A stretch of 64,000 bases of DNA from NCBI RefSeq assembly GCF_036588685.1, contig NC_086374.1, forward strand, positions 28,760,886 through 28,824,885, written 5' to 3'. Source of the DNA: Mytilus trossulus (taxonomy: Eukaryota > Mollusca > Bivalvia > Mytilida > Mytilidae). This document shows, piece by piece, positions 11,673 to 22,784 of this stretch. Made by a program: the position numbers and the translations under genes. The notes under the pieces are model-generated. The model was not told the DNA's origin. It saw only the letters and a program-made list of their open reading frames with translations, and ran no database searches. The first letter of the stretch is position 1. Each line of letters begins with the position of its first letter.

Positions 11673-11901
11673 CAGGTCTGTCTATACTCGGAGTAAATTT
11701 TGTGGAGTAAAACTTTTGAAGTCATATTGATAAGTCCTTCTGATGAACCATTATTACACAAAGCTCATATGATGTAATCGTTACTTGTCAAGATGGAAAT
11801 AATATTTATGATAACAGACTAATGTTGTGCCCATAGATCTATTAAGGGTTTATTTGGCCGTATCTTCACCTCAAGATTTACTCTGAGTATATACAAACCT
11901 G
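11673..11901. mobile_element. 229-bp MITE-like element
   Basis: The ends are inverted and imperfect: CAGGTCTGTCTATACTC with 'ggagtaaat' on the left, and 'atttactctgagtatatacaaacctg' reversed on the right. No ORF. The target duplication is not obvious. Confidence 0.6.
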
Positions 11902-11909
11902 GAAAAGTT

Positions 11910-12940
11910 TGCAGGCATAGCATGCGCTAGATAAATTGAATTAAACTGCATTGTATGATTTAAATAAATTCCTAAATTAACTGGATTTTGCCATACACTC
12001 TTTTTCGTCCCTGCAAAAGATGACAATATTTCCCTTGATATGGTCCACCCAGGTACACAGTTAAATCACCAATTATTGTCAGGTATCTATTGTCCATCTA
12101 TTGTCCATGTCAATCAATACCGCTCACAAATTATTACCTGTAGGGAAGATCTCAAACCTGTTTCCCAGCTAAGTTTATTTTGGCACCTTCTGGAGGAATG
12201 AAAATAAGTGCACTGCAAAATCCTGGTAAGTTTTTATTTTCTAAAACATAAAACATATTTGAAATTTATTTATCTAGGGCATGATATGCCTGAAAATTTT
12301 TACAGATGCGCATGAACCGTAACTTGACCAAAAATGATAAAGCATCAAAGAGTATATATAGGAGAAACAGTTTTTTTCGTTTTTTGGTACATGTAATAAG
12401 CAAATTTCCATTTGAGAAACTTTTTAAGTGCAATATTTTACATATATTTTTAACATTACTTAATCTATCACAATTTATAGACCAAACAGACGTTCTTTTG
12501 TCAATACATTCATGTTTCATTTTATTTGCTAAAAAGTATATAACAAAAATCGAGACAAGTGATAATTTATCTTCCTGGAGCACGGTGGGTAAGGTTGACC
12601 TGTAAAAGTGTTTTGGTGCTATTGATATGGTCCTGACCGGTCCTGGTGATCGTTGAAAATATGTACACAACGATTATTTTTGACGTTATCTCAAATAAAA
12701 CATGAAAAGATATGATGTAAATGATTAATTTTTATTCTAAATTGTTTAAAAGTAAGCAATTGATATTGACTAAAAAATTGTCCGTTTCAATACGTGTAAG
12801 ACAAGCGTTCTCATTTTAAAATTAACTAGGACAGAAAAAATAAACAGGTTTGTTTTTTTACTCAAAACTCTGCATGCTATATTCGTTTGAAAAGTACGAA
12901 TCAATTCATCAAAATGTGCATTTGCATACTTCAAACATGA
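11910..12940. other. Intergenic, nothing recognised
   Basis: AT-rich sequence with no domain-bearing ORF. Overlapping ORFs on opposite strands at 12266-12670 have no recognisable family and no splice context. A short 'ggtcctgaccggtcctgg' stretch near 12630 resembles the minisatellite that follows. Confidence 0.4.
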
Positions 12941-12944
12941 TCTG

Positions 12945-13540
12945 GTGGGTCCTAATACGGTGCTGGTGAGTCCTGATACGGTGCACTTGGGTCCTGATAC
13001 GGTGCTGGTGAGTCCTGATACGGTGCACTTGGGTCCTGATACGGTGCTGGTGAGTCCTGATACGGTGTACTTGGGTCCTGATACGGTGCACTTGGGTCCT
13101 GATACGGTGCACTTGGGTCCTGATACGGGACTGTTGTGTTCTGCTACGATGCCGATACGGGGCTGGTAAGTCCTGCTACGGTGCCGATACGGGGGCTGGT
13201 CGGTCCTAATTCTTTGCTGGTAGAACCTGCTACGGTGCTGGTGGGTCCTGCTTCTGCTGTGGTTGGTCCTGCTACGGTGCTGGTGGGTCCTGCTTCTGCT
13301 GTGGTTGGTCCTGCTACGGTGCTGGTGGGTTCTGCTTCTGCTGTGGTTGGTCCTGCTACGGTGCTGGTTGGTCCTGCTTCTGCTGTGGTTGGTCCTGCTA
13401 CGGTGCTGGTTGGTCCTGCTTCTGCTGTGGTTGGTCCTGCTACGGTGCTGGTGGGTCCTGCTTCTGCTGTGGTTGGTCCTGCTTCGGTGCTGGGGGGTCC
13501 TGCTTCTGCTGTGGTTGGTCCTGCTACGGTGCTGGTGATT
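12945..13540. repeat. GC-rich minisatellite, 21-bp unit with a 42-bp higher-order unit
   Basis: The basic unit is ggtcctgatacggtgctggtg with variants. In the first half (12945-13130) 'ctggtgagtcctgatac' and 'cacttgggtcctgatac' units alternate. In the second half (13210-13540) a 42-base dimer of 'ggtcctgctacggtgctggt' and 'gggtcctgcttctgctgtgg' repeats about seven times. Because 21 is a multiple of three and stops are rare, several frames stay open on both strands (VGPATVL/VGPASAV on +, HRIRTQV on -). Open frames in several registers, without splice or start context, argue against a real protein. Confidence 0.9.
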
Positions 13541-13614
13541 TATGAAGAGACGTTAGTACAATCATGCACGTGATTAATATCCTCAGTTATTGTGGGAATA
13601 CTGCGAAGTTTAGT

Positions 13615-14180
13615 CACATGAGCAGGTCATCTAAAATTTGATAGATCACCGGGGTCCAAAAGGGCCCCATGTGAGCTTATGCAATCACTTGCCGTCCGTC
13701 GTCGTAAACTATTTCAAAAATCTTCTCCACTGAAAGAACTTGGCCAAATACCTTCAAACTTTAACTAAATGTTCCTTCGAGTATCTGTTTAATAAATTGT
13801 ATCCCAAGTTTTGATCCATTGACAAACGTGGCCACCATGGCTAAAAATAGAACATAGAGGTAAAATCCGGAGTTTGGCTTATACTAAAAAAAAGCAAATT
13901 TGACATGGGGTAAAATTGTTCAATTGGTCAAGATTTATCGACCCTGCCATTATTAGATGAATCGTTCAACCCTTTGTTGAATTGCTGTTACTTAATTGGC
14001 AGTTTTAAGGAAATTTGGTTATTATCTTTAATAATTATAGATAGATATGAACTTGAAACAGCAATAATGTTTAGCAAAGTAAGATCTACAAAAAAAATAA
14101 TATCACCTTAATTGTAAATTGACCCCTTAAGGAGTTATTATTGCTCTTAAGGGACAATTTTGAACAATTTGTTCATCAAG
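13615..14180. repeat. Dispersed bivalve repeat
   Basis: Contains 'caccggggtccaaaagggcc' at the start, a middle 'ttggcagttttaaggaaatttgg' stretch, and 'ttgaccccttaaggagttat' with 'cttaagggacaattttgaac' near 14130. I recognise this order from abundant bivalve intergenic repeats. It is non-coding and no ends could be defined. Confidence 0.5.
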
Positions 14181-15269
14181 TCTGCTGACGTAAGTTCAAT
14201 CTAAACATAAGAAGATTTTTAAGATTACTGGAACACACTTGTAAAATTGCAGGCATGTGAATCGGATTACAGTGTATGTTCAAACATCGCATTGTTAATT
14301 GATGAAGTGACTGCATTGAAATTTGATTTTGTTTACTTTCTGTATTCATATTCTCAGTGTTACTAGTCGTATTCCCATTCAATTGGAATTTTCAAAGTTA
14401 GAATAACACTTAGAAAATTCTAATTAGATATTTCGTGATAGAGCAAACTAAAACTCCAGAGGCTGCAGACTTATTATTCAAAAAAAACATTTACAAACAA
14501 TGATTTTTTTTTATTAGTTATGCATTTGAAAAACAGATCAACAAGTAAAGTCTCTCGTCAAGGGCTTTCATTAAGAAATCTTATATCTTTATTTTATCTT
14601 TCAGCGGAATTCATGCTTTTGCACAAAAAAAGTAGCAAGTGTATTTTCACATACCATTGCCGACTATTTTGTGATATTTTGTATTCAGTTTAAAAGTTTA
14701 TATATATCTCGAAGCTCTATATTACAATTTTAGTATACACACGTGTAGAAGATGCAAACACGTAAGTTTTGTACCTGCATGAAGCTTTGAAAGTCCATAG
14801 AAATAGAAATAAATAATTGAATTATATCAAATTTAAATTGAACATTTTTTACCTTTCATTTCTTGAGTGTAATTTTAACTAGATAACATTATGATTTGAT
14901 AACCAGCAACTTTTCTGTTTTTCGCCTGATATTATGTAAATGAAATATAACAAACTAAAAAATAGAAAGTAAAAGTCAACAGTTACTAATCACGTGATAC
15001 ATTTAACTTAGAAACATTGGTCATTATTCTAATGATAATGTTCAAATAGTCAAAATTATTATTACAGATATTGCACCAATTTGTTTTTAATTTTGCCTCA
15101 GTTCCCTGAGAAATCGACACTTATATCTTACGATAATAAATCGGATTTAAATAATAGCTGCTTTTTACTAAACTCTTTAGTACAGTTGCTGTTTATTAAA
15201 CTCATAAGCCGAATGTTTTATTATCCTTAAAATGTCATTATATATAATCCATCTTTTATTTTGTTTCAG
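14180..15269 (+). other. Upstream region of the sulfotransferase gene
   Basis: AT-rich, with no supported gene. It presumably holds an intron and possibly the promoter and a non-coding first exon, since the start-codon exon at 15270 begins with a good splice acceptor (ttttgtttcag). No promoter element can be assigned with confidence. Confidence 0.3.
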
Positions 15270-15301
15270 TGTGTCATCCGGGTTCTTTAATACAACTAGA
15301 A

Positions 15302-15346
15302 ATGAGAGTAAATAAAAATGAAAGAAAATCTACTAGAGCTCAATAA
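15302..15346 (+). promoter_or_regulatory. Upstream ORF overlapping the sulfotransferase start codon
   Basis: A 14-codon ORF begins with ATG at 15302, and its TAA (15344-15346) overlaps the A of the main ATG (TAATG). A second upstream ATG at 15318 opens a 28-codon ORF in a third frame that overrides the main start. Both lie in the same exon, downstream of the acceptor at 15268-15269. Such an arrangement can reduce or couple translation of the main frame; that role is inferred. Confidence 0.5.
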
Positions 15347-15421
15347 TGAAAGGTTCACACAGTGTTGTAGTCCTTGGAATGATAGCTTGTATATTAGTGT
15401 TTAAATCTTATTTAAATTACG
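15346..15421 (+). CDS. Sulfotransferase exon 1 (signal anchor)
   Basis: Encodes about 25 residues with a hydrophobic run (VVVLGMIACILVF) flanked by Lys. The exon ends in phase 1 at GGTAAGA. An in-frame TAG at 15334-15336 fixes this ATG as the first in frame. The exon begins at about 15270 with untranslated sequence. Confidence 0.75.
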
Positions 15422-18400
15422 GTAAGATTCTCAAACTGTTGCTTTTCTCATGCTAGAAGTATTGCTTGTCTACTGGTATTTGTATCTTACTTTGATACCG
15501 TTAACTGGGTCGCCAAATTACTAATTTGGCAAATGACTATTGATTTTCTCTGCACAACATTTTTAACTGGAGCTATTCCGTACAAATAATGAATTGCATT
15601 TTTGCTTTATGAACCTGCAAAAAACGTATGAAGCGATCTGAGTAAAACCTTGAATCTTTTTCAAATGATTTTAAAGCGGGAATCGAACAAGAATTTTGAG
15701 CCAAACTATAACACTTGTACTTAAATTTGTTGATGTATTTTATTTCAAATGCTCATTAAAGAGAGACGAACATATAGCAGATTGACATCAAAACTAAATA
15801 ATAAACTTAAAGCGTCATGGCGAAAAACAACAAAAAGACACCGATTTTTAAGACAAAAAAACCCCGAACACTTAAACATTAAAACTGCAATCAACATCGA
15901 ATAACATTAATCTAATAAAAAATATTTAGTATAATAATCTTTTGTTTGAATTACATATTACTACACTATAGATTTTATGATTCTGATGCTTTGTGTTTAT
16001 GATAACAAAAAGACATACTAGTATTTGCATTAACGTTATAACTTTTGAATTTCATTCTATTTCACAGCAGTGTCGATTATTACAGACCAATCTAGTAAGA
16101 AGGGGAGTATACGGTTAAAAGAATTAACAGGTAAAGAGCATAGATTAACGTTAAAAAAGGCATAAAATCAGTCCCTCTGAAGTAGGTACCAGGAGACAAA
16201 GAGTTGCTAATTTGTGTATAATCTCCTCTTTTTAACCCACAAACAAACACGCAAATATTATTGAAATTATAAAACAATGAAAACAAAAAAAGGCACTGAC
16301 TTAGACAAATTTCCCTGTTTCTAGATCCTAAATGTCTATTTCAATTGAATCATATTGTTATGTGATGATTTATATGAATAAATGTTGTCTAAACTAAGAA
16401 CCGAACAGTTAATCTTAACAAGTTTCGAAAAAGCAGAGCATAGAGAAACTATTATTTACCCTCATATCTGCATTTGAGGTCCGTCTTGCAGTTGCGAAAA
16501 GTATTGGTGACTGTATGTTTTCGTGAATATTTCATTCAGTACTTCATAGCCGTATTTTGGGCTTATGATACATGTGTCTGTGAGTCAGTGGTGGTGTTTA
16601 AGGTAGATTCATATTATATCGGCATCTTGGATTGTACTATCGCAGTACACATTCAGTCATGTTATTTGCCCAAACATACACATTTATAGACCGATACAAA
16701 AGTGTTCAAAAGGAAGATAACAAGGGGAAAAACAGATTGGAAAAGTATTTCAAAATAAAATATGAGATGATACCTCTTGTAATGTGCTTTTGGAAATGAA
16801 AAAGTCAATTTGGTTAATTGAACTATAGATTTTCTACAAATCAAGAGAGATAAATATACTGTTGAATCCTTCTTAGAATAAGTTTATAGATGTATCTCCC
16901 CTTTTATGACGGAGTAAAAAATATTCTTCAACAAAATTCTGGCATTTGTGAACCAATCTAGCTGATAAAACAAACAAACTATTTTATTCATTTAGATAAA
17001 AAATAATATAAATGAATTACATTCCTCTCTATTAGATTTCATATTTCACTTCAGATATTTACCGATTGTTGCCATAATATTATACATTACAAGATGGCAG
17101 AAGACACCAATCTACCTTTATTTCGGAAAAAAATTAATTCCTACCCATATATTTCAGACACTGACAATCATGTTCATCCCGCACCAATTGTGATATTAAC
17201 CTATATGAGAAGTGGTTCCTCTCTTGTCGGAGATATATTACAGCAGGGTAAAGATGTATTTTATTTATTTGAACCACTCAGACTTGCACAGTTTCGACTA
17301 AGGAAGAAACAGCCATACTATAACCTTGATGGAAATGAAAGGTAAGACCATGCACCAATCAGAAACGAGAAGTAAAAAAAATCTCTCTTCTAAGACTTTC
17401 TAGTTTCGACTAAGGAAGAAACAGCCCTACTATAGCCCTACTATAGTCTTGGTGGATTGAAAGTTAAGACTATGCAACAACCAGATATGATACATAAGAA
17501 AATTACACTCTACAGTCCTAGTTGAGAAAAAAGACTGAACTAAAAAACGTCTTAAAGATAGATGGAGATGTTTTTAAAATGCGAACAAAAAGTTCAACCT
17601 GGTTTAATGATTAAGGTATCTGTTTCAAGTAATGAAAATTCGCATATATTTGACGTTGTGTACATCTTTGTATTACTGAACATTGGAATTCCTTATTTTA
17701 AGTATTTAATACACAAATTTTGGAAGAGCTGACGAAGTTCATAAATTGTAAGGTATATGACTATTTAGATATTTAGATAGGATTAGGTAAAGACCTCACA
17801 TATACTAAATAATATTAAAACTTCATAATTACTCGTCAATACATTGTATCAATTCCTGAAAATTTGCTGCTATATATACTTGTATGAAGGTCTGGGTGGT
17901 GTTTACAGAATAAAGAAAAATGCACCAACACTGAAAAAATTAGAAAAAAAAACAAACACAAAGAATAGAAAAAAAACCCCCAAAACGACACATTAAAGAA
18001 TCTATGCCCTCTTGTGTGCTTGTAATCTTCTGATATATTTAATTTGCCTGAAAATTTCTGTGAAATATGCTCGTTTGAATTATGTGTACATTATAGACAA
18101 TAATGAACAAATACTGAACAAAAATGGGGGACAACGAATAGAGAAACAAAAAACCTACAAATTAAAGAATCCATTTCATCATCCTGTATGTTTGTTTCCT
18201 AATCAGATATTTCATTTTTCTATAAGGTTGTATAGCAGTTTCTTTGACGCCGGCAGAGATATAATAAGAAACTGGACAACATGTAGTTTATTTGGGCTTC
18301 CGAACATTACCTGGAGCGATGGATTTCTGTCTAAAAGCAAAAAAGCAAAACTATATAATGCTTGCAAACTGTTTAAATCAAACCTGCTACCTGAAAACGA

Positions 18401-19049
18401 AACGATTTATAGCTGTGTGAACATGTTAAAACAAGTATGTTTACAGGCTAACTACGTCGTGCTGAAAATAATCCGTCTGCCCGTCGACACGTTGGAACAA
18501 TTGATGCTGGAATTCCCGCGTATGAAAATAGTTCATCTTGTAAGGGACCCCCGGGCAACAGTTTTATCACAAATGAAATTTGGATTGATAACAAAAAAAT
18601 CGTTGGTGACAAATGTCATAGACTTTTGTTCTAGAATATACAGGGATCTCGTAACTATTGATATATTATCTAAAAAGTATCCGGAAAGAGTTTTAACATT
18701 TTTCTATGAAGATCTTGCCAAAGATCCTCTAAAAATGTCAAAACAATTGTACAAATTCACAGGCATAAGTTACACACCGGAAGTGGAAAAATATGTCTTC
18801 AAAATTACAATGGCTGGAAAATACGTTAATTGTGGTAGTTTATGTACAGTTAAATCGAATTCATCAAAAGCAGCAGATGCTTGGCGGTCAAAGTTAAATA
18901 TGCCAAAAGCTCGAATCATTGATAGGTCATGTAGGCCTGTGTACCAACGGTTAGGATTCAGGGAAATAAAGAGTGAGGAAATGCTAAAGAATCACGAAAT
19001 CCCTTTGAGAGTAGAACGTGAAAATCTAAATGACTATCGTTATGCATAA
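15346..19049 (+). CDS. Golgi carbohydrate 6-O-sulfotransferase (CHST family), four coding exons
   Basis: Transfers sulfate from PAPS to a sugar hydroxyl on glycans in the Golgi. Exons 15346-15421, 16071-16130, 17101-17341 and 18227-19049 have matching phases and sum to 1,200 bases (399 residues plus stop), normal for the family. Residues 6-19 form a hydrophobic signal anchor (type II membrane topology). The 5'-phosphosulfate loop TYMRSGSS lies in exon 3, and the 3'-phosphate motif HLVRDPRATVLSQ in exon 4. FEPL and the 'YEDLAKDP' segment also fit the Gal/GalNAc/GlcNAc 6-O group. N-glycosylation sites NWT, NIT, NET and NSS are visible. The acceptor sugar cannot be told from sequence. Uncertain point: exon 3 could start at 17055 after a stronger pyrimidine tract, but that breaks the frame unless another exon exists. 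Confidence 0.85.
16071..16130 (+). CDS. Sulfotransferase exon 2 (stem region), NAGNAG acceptor
   Basis: The acceptor reads ttcacagcag, so splicing after either AG (exon start 16068 or 16071) keeps frame and adds or omits one Ala. The exon is 60 or 63 bases, phase 1 at both ends, closing at a GTAAAG donor. It encodes a polar stem (SIITDQSSKKGSIRLKELT) typical of the linker between membrane anchor and catalytic domain. Confidence 0.6.
17101..17341 (+). CDS. Sulfotransferase exon 3 (5'-PSB loop)
   Basis: Contains the PAPS 5'-phosphosulfate-binding loop RSGSS in the strand-loop-helix context VILTYMRSGSSLVGDIL, then FEPL. The donor is AGGTAAGA and the exon ends in phase 2. The start is chosen because AG at 17099-17100 restores the frame from exon 2. 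An ATG at 17094 in the same frame could begin a short isoform lacking the anchor. An intronic near-copy of the exon end (gtttcgactaaggaagaaac) sits at 17403, a local duplication. Confidence 0.7.
18227..19049 (+). CDS. Sulfotransferase exon 4 (3'-PB motif and C-terminus)
   Basis: Starts after tttctataag with the third base of an Arg codon and runs to TAA at 19047-19049. It holds VRDPRA with the catalytic-fold Arg and Ser (RDPRATVLSQ), a 'YPERVLTFFYEDLAKDP' stretch, and paired cysteines. The open frame extends upstream to 18012, but that part is intron. Confidence 0.85.
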
Positions 19050-19137
19050 TCAATTGCATTTGGGATTATTGCTGGTGATAAGCGTACAACACTGAATATG
19101 TTGCTGCGTAAAAAAATTTCTTTACCATGTAAATTGT

Positions 19138-19163
19138 GTCATGTCATGTCATGTCATGTCATG
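19138..19163. repeat. Pentanucleotide microsatellite (TGTCA)n
   Basis: About five repeats of tgtca, 90 bases after the sulfotransferase stop, so probably within its 3' UTR. Confidence 0.85.
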
Positions 19164-19289
19164 TATATTTTGTCAAATAGTAGTATTTGCGCGTTTTACT
19201 TAAGGATGTACTTATTATAAGGTAAAATTAAATAGAGATCAAAATACCGTTCTATAAGTCAGAAGAGCATACGTAAAGAAACACAATAC

Positions 19290-19295
19290 AATAAA
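19290..19295 (+). terminator. Candidate polyadenylation signal of the sulfotransferase
   Basis: AATAAA lies 240 bases after the stop codon. In such AT-rich DNA this hexamer is common, so the assignment is tentative. Confidence 0.3.
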
Positions 19296-19299
19296 TATA

Positions 19300-20150
19300 T
19301 ATTCATAGGTTATAATTTAAAGTTTCCTTTTCGAGATATTTCTTTTCTAAAAAAGTGTCGAGAAAAGGCTGACCCGGACTTTTACCACATATTTGTATTT
19401 GCATTATATTTGGGCTTCAAATCGATAGAAAATAGATCTTCAAACAGCTTAAATTTAGGAAAATAACCTTTTATGAACTTTGAAGTCTTGTATGAAAAAG
19501 AAAAAAATGGTGTATGAGGGCAAAATATTTAACTCTGTATTATAGGGTGATAATGAGTCCGAAAATCTGACAAATATTTCTAAAGCTGACATAAGGACAT
19601 CTTCAAGCACTTATTCTAGTTTCTCGTTAAAAATCAAAATGCAATATTATCAAACTAAATGTCATTCAGTATTTATCCGTTTTCTTATTGTTACTAGTAA
19701 TCCTTACAATACTTTGAAACCATTAATCCTTATTTTGAAGATGTAAATGACAACCTTTAAGTTTGAACTACAATGTAAGAGAATTTTTACTTGGAATCAT
19801 AAGTAACAAAAAAATATATTTGTTTGAAATAGGGGAAAAATGCTTTTAAAAGTTTATTTGTTTTCCACCTTCTCTAAGGATAGAGCATTTATCACTGGTA
19901 GGTTGTTGCATTTCTGGCAAGTTAGTTGGAAAAATAAAAATAAAATGTTATGTAAGTTATTTATCCAGTGTTATTTATTTATGTGTTGAATGATTAAGCT
20001 GGCAGGACTAAAACACCTATGTATCATTGTTAGCTATCATACCACATATCCTTGTTGTTATATAAGTTGCATTTATTTCAGGAAATACAAATGAATGCTA
20101 CCAAAGCTCCCCTGAGTTTGGAATCAAGATTTAACATGAGCGTCCTATAC
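19300..20150. other. Intergenic, nothing recognised
   Basis: AT-rich sequence after the sulfotransferase with no ORF or repeat that I could place. Confidence 0.4.
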
Positions 20151-20154
20151 CATG

Positions 20155-20450
20155 TAAAAGAGGGACGAAAGATACCAAAGGAACAGTCGAACTCATAAAT
20201 CTAAAACAAACTGACAAAGCCATGGCTAAAAATGAAAACAGACAAACAATAGTACACATGACACAGCATAGAAAACTGAAGAATAAACAACACGAACCCC
20301 ACCAAAAACTAGGGTGATCTCATGTGGCACCCGTCGCATTGCTCATGTGATTACAAATCCGGTTAATAGTCTAATTCGGTAGGTCACATTCATGAAAGGG
20401 AAAGGGGATTGTAATCACGACGTAATAACCTGTAATAACCTCTCATGTAC
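20155..20450 (+). repeat. Dispersed repeat R2, near full length
   Basis: Begins 'aaaagagggacgaaagatac', runs through 'gccatggctaaaaatgaaaa' and the CCCCACCAAAAAC segment, to 'tcggtaggtcacattcatg' and 'tgtaatcacgacgtaa'. It shows the full order from which the other R2 fragments were recognised. Confidence 0.8.
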
Positions 20451-20653
20451 TTCCTGTTAACCGATTCATCATCAATTCTTATACAAAGTTAATGAACATG
20501 GTTTTATTGTTATATCCATATATAAATGCATGGAGCTACTATCTGTCGATACTTGTATCTTGACATTGCACAAGGTCATGTTTTTCTCTGACTGTTTAGA
20601 ACGACTCTACACTAAATCCATTTGATGTTGTATGTGTACTGATGGATAATTTA

Positions 20654-21840
20654 GGCCGTGTTCTCATTGACCTAAATTCGGTGTTGTGCTAGTGTAATTC
20701 ACACGTAAACTAAACAAAATTACGTTCCTATTGGTAAAACTCATTGTTTACATGTAGCTTAACTCATGTTTTGTCTATATGCAGTCGATAGTCAATGTAG
20801 AACTTGTGTGGTTCAGTGTACAAAAAACAAGGTATTTTGAACATGCATGTTACCATGAATAGTTGAAGAGGAAACATTTGGTTTTTTTAAATTGATATTT
20901 AGAACGATAAATTACGTATTTTTTTTTACCGAATTATTTGTTTTAACTCGATTATAATTGGTTTGTTATATAATTTTTTTAAGAAGCTTTATACTGTAAC
21001 ATGTATATGGCGCAACCATTTAACTACATCAGGGAAGGGGGTTATGGTTTTAATGTTGGACACAGAATTCTTTTTTTGCGCATAGCATGAACATTTTAAT
21101 TAGTTTTTCAAAGCTATCAATCAAATAATTTTGTTCAAAATTAAACACTATAACGTATGTAGAAAATCTGGTTTCACAATTTTGTTTCCCTCATTGAACA
21201 GAATATTTTTCATCAATTTTAGAATCAAAATATTTTTTATGGGACTCCCCCGCCTTCTTTTTTTTTTAGTTGAATAGAGATTCCCTGCATCCCTAATCTA
21301 GACTCAAAGAATCATCATTGCCAAACACATAATTTATTTGAAAATGTCTTCCCGAAATGACTGGACGTACACAGAAATATTTACCACTGGTCAATCAACG
21401 ATTCACTCATTAATTCATTTCTAAAACACCCTAAATAAGTCAATCCTTCTTCTGTATTGCGTAATTAGTGGTGGATTCAGATGAGGGCGGGTTCCGGGGG
21501 TTGGAACCCTCTTTTTTGGACGATCAATGTTTGGAACCCCATTCATTTTAAAATTGCCTGTATCCGCCTCTGGTAATCAAGACTTCTTTAGTATCTTTAA
21601 AATAGGTGCAAATCAAAATGGCTTTATTCACTGCTAGAAAAGTTGTTCAAGAATTTTTAATTCGATTCTATGTAATGAACATCTAAATGACATATAGTTT
21701 ATAAGTGTGAACAAAACTTATGCACAGGTAACTAAACCAGGTGCATAGATGTGAACAAATTTAATGTAAAACCCGTGTACATTACATTAAACTAACTGTA
21801 AACATGTTTACTGTAAATGGCGTTTGGTGTGAACACGGCC
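20654..21840. mobile_element. TIR transposon E1 (1,187 bp), TTA target duplication
   Basis: The left end starts GGCCGTGTTC and the right end is GAACACGGCC, flanked by TTA on both sides (20651-20653, 21841-21843). The interior is collinear with E2 (22785-23983): 'acctaaattcggtgttgtg', 'gcagtcgatagtc', 'tacaggtaactaaac', 'gtaaacatgtttactg'. No transposase. The three-base T-N-A target duplication suggests the PIF/Harbinger group; this is inferred. Confidence 0.85.
21468..21577. mobile_element. Short MITE nested in E1
   Basis: 'gtggtggattcag' on the left and 'gtatccgcctctggtaat' on the right are imperfect inverted ends. The middle carries 'ccgggggttggaaccc' and 'ggaacccc'. It is related to 6606-6747 and absent from E2. 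Confidence 0.5.
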
Positions 21841-21849
21841 TTAGTCTAA

Positions 21850-22350
21850 GATGCCAGATTGATTTCATTAGTTGTTAATGTCTTTGAACTAGCTGTCAGT
21901 AACTGCGAGTACACTTAGATCTGAACTAAGTGTCTTTTTGTTGTTGGGATATAAAAGTACCCGGTCATGCCCACTCTGTGCAGTATTTCTTTTTGTATCC
22001 ATCTGATGAGTTGAGCCCTTTCCAACTGATTTTTAGAGTTCGTTTATTTGTTGTACTGTTACACCACTGTCCCAGGTTATGGGAGGGTTGGGTTCCCGCT
22101 GACATGTTTATCCACCCATATTATGTATGTATGTGTCTGTCCGCAGTCAGGAGTCTGTAATTCAGTGGATGCTTGATGTGCTACATATTTGTTTTTGTTA
22201 ATTTATTGTACATAAATTAGGCCGTTAGTTTTCTCGTTTGGATTGTTTTACATTTGTCATACGGTATGGGCTTACTCATTGATGAAGACCGTACGGTGCC
22301 CTATAGTTGTTAATATCTCTGTCATTTGGTCTCTTGTGGAGAGTTAAAGC
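21850..22350 (-). repeat. Dispersed repeat R1, minus orientation
   Basis: Reverse complement of R1: 'ccgttagttttctcgtttg', 'cattgatgaagaccgtacgg', 'gtcatttggtctcttgtgg'. Its left part (21930-22000) includes 'gtacccggtcatgcccactc', matched in reverse at 49316-49340 in the 48.9-kb copy. This shows R1 is at least 500 bases. The 76-residue ORF here is accidental. Confidence 0.75.
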
Positions 22351-22439
22351 CATGTGTGAAATGTTCATTAGAATTTTTCTCAACAACTAAGAATCATAAC
22401 TCCAAAATGTATCAGGTTTTACGTTTTCACACCCGTTGC

Positions 22440-22720
22440 TTTTCAAATTCTTGTTTTTCATAACAAGTCATAACAAAAGCAAAAGACGACGAAACGAGTC
22501 CATAGCAATACTTAAAGATAATTAAAGACTGAGCAATACGAAACCAACCAAAAAATGGATGTGATCTCAAGTGCACCGCAAGGGTAAGCAACCTTTACTA
22601 TTGACACATATCTTGTAACTCATATTTAGAACATAATTAGTGATCATTCGATGACATCACAATCGGACGAGAGATAATGGGATAATGATTACGACAGTTG
22701 AACATATATGTGTTACTGTT
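22440..22720 (+). repeat. Dispersed repeat R2, diverged copy
   Basis: 'acaaaagcaaaagacgacg', then 'agcaatacgaaaccaaccaa' and 'gatctcaagtgcaccgcaag' follow the R2 order, ending at 'gggataatgattacgacagt'. Confidence 0.55.
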
Positions 22721-22784
22721 AGTTATCTATGACACAGATATTCCATTACGGTCAACCAACTCATTAAAATTTTAAAATGAATGA

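Noticed and set aside
13136..13573. 145-codon repetitive ORF (VGPATVL/VGPASAV)
   Set aside because: It is a read-through of a minisatellite with several frames open on both strands and no start or splice context.
18012..18226. Upstream part of the sulfotransferase ORF from 18012
   Set aside because: It contains no family similarity; the acceptor at 18225-18226 joins exon 3 in frame, so this is intron.
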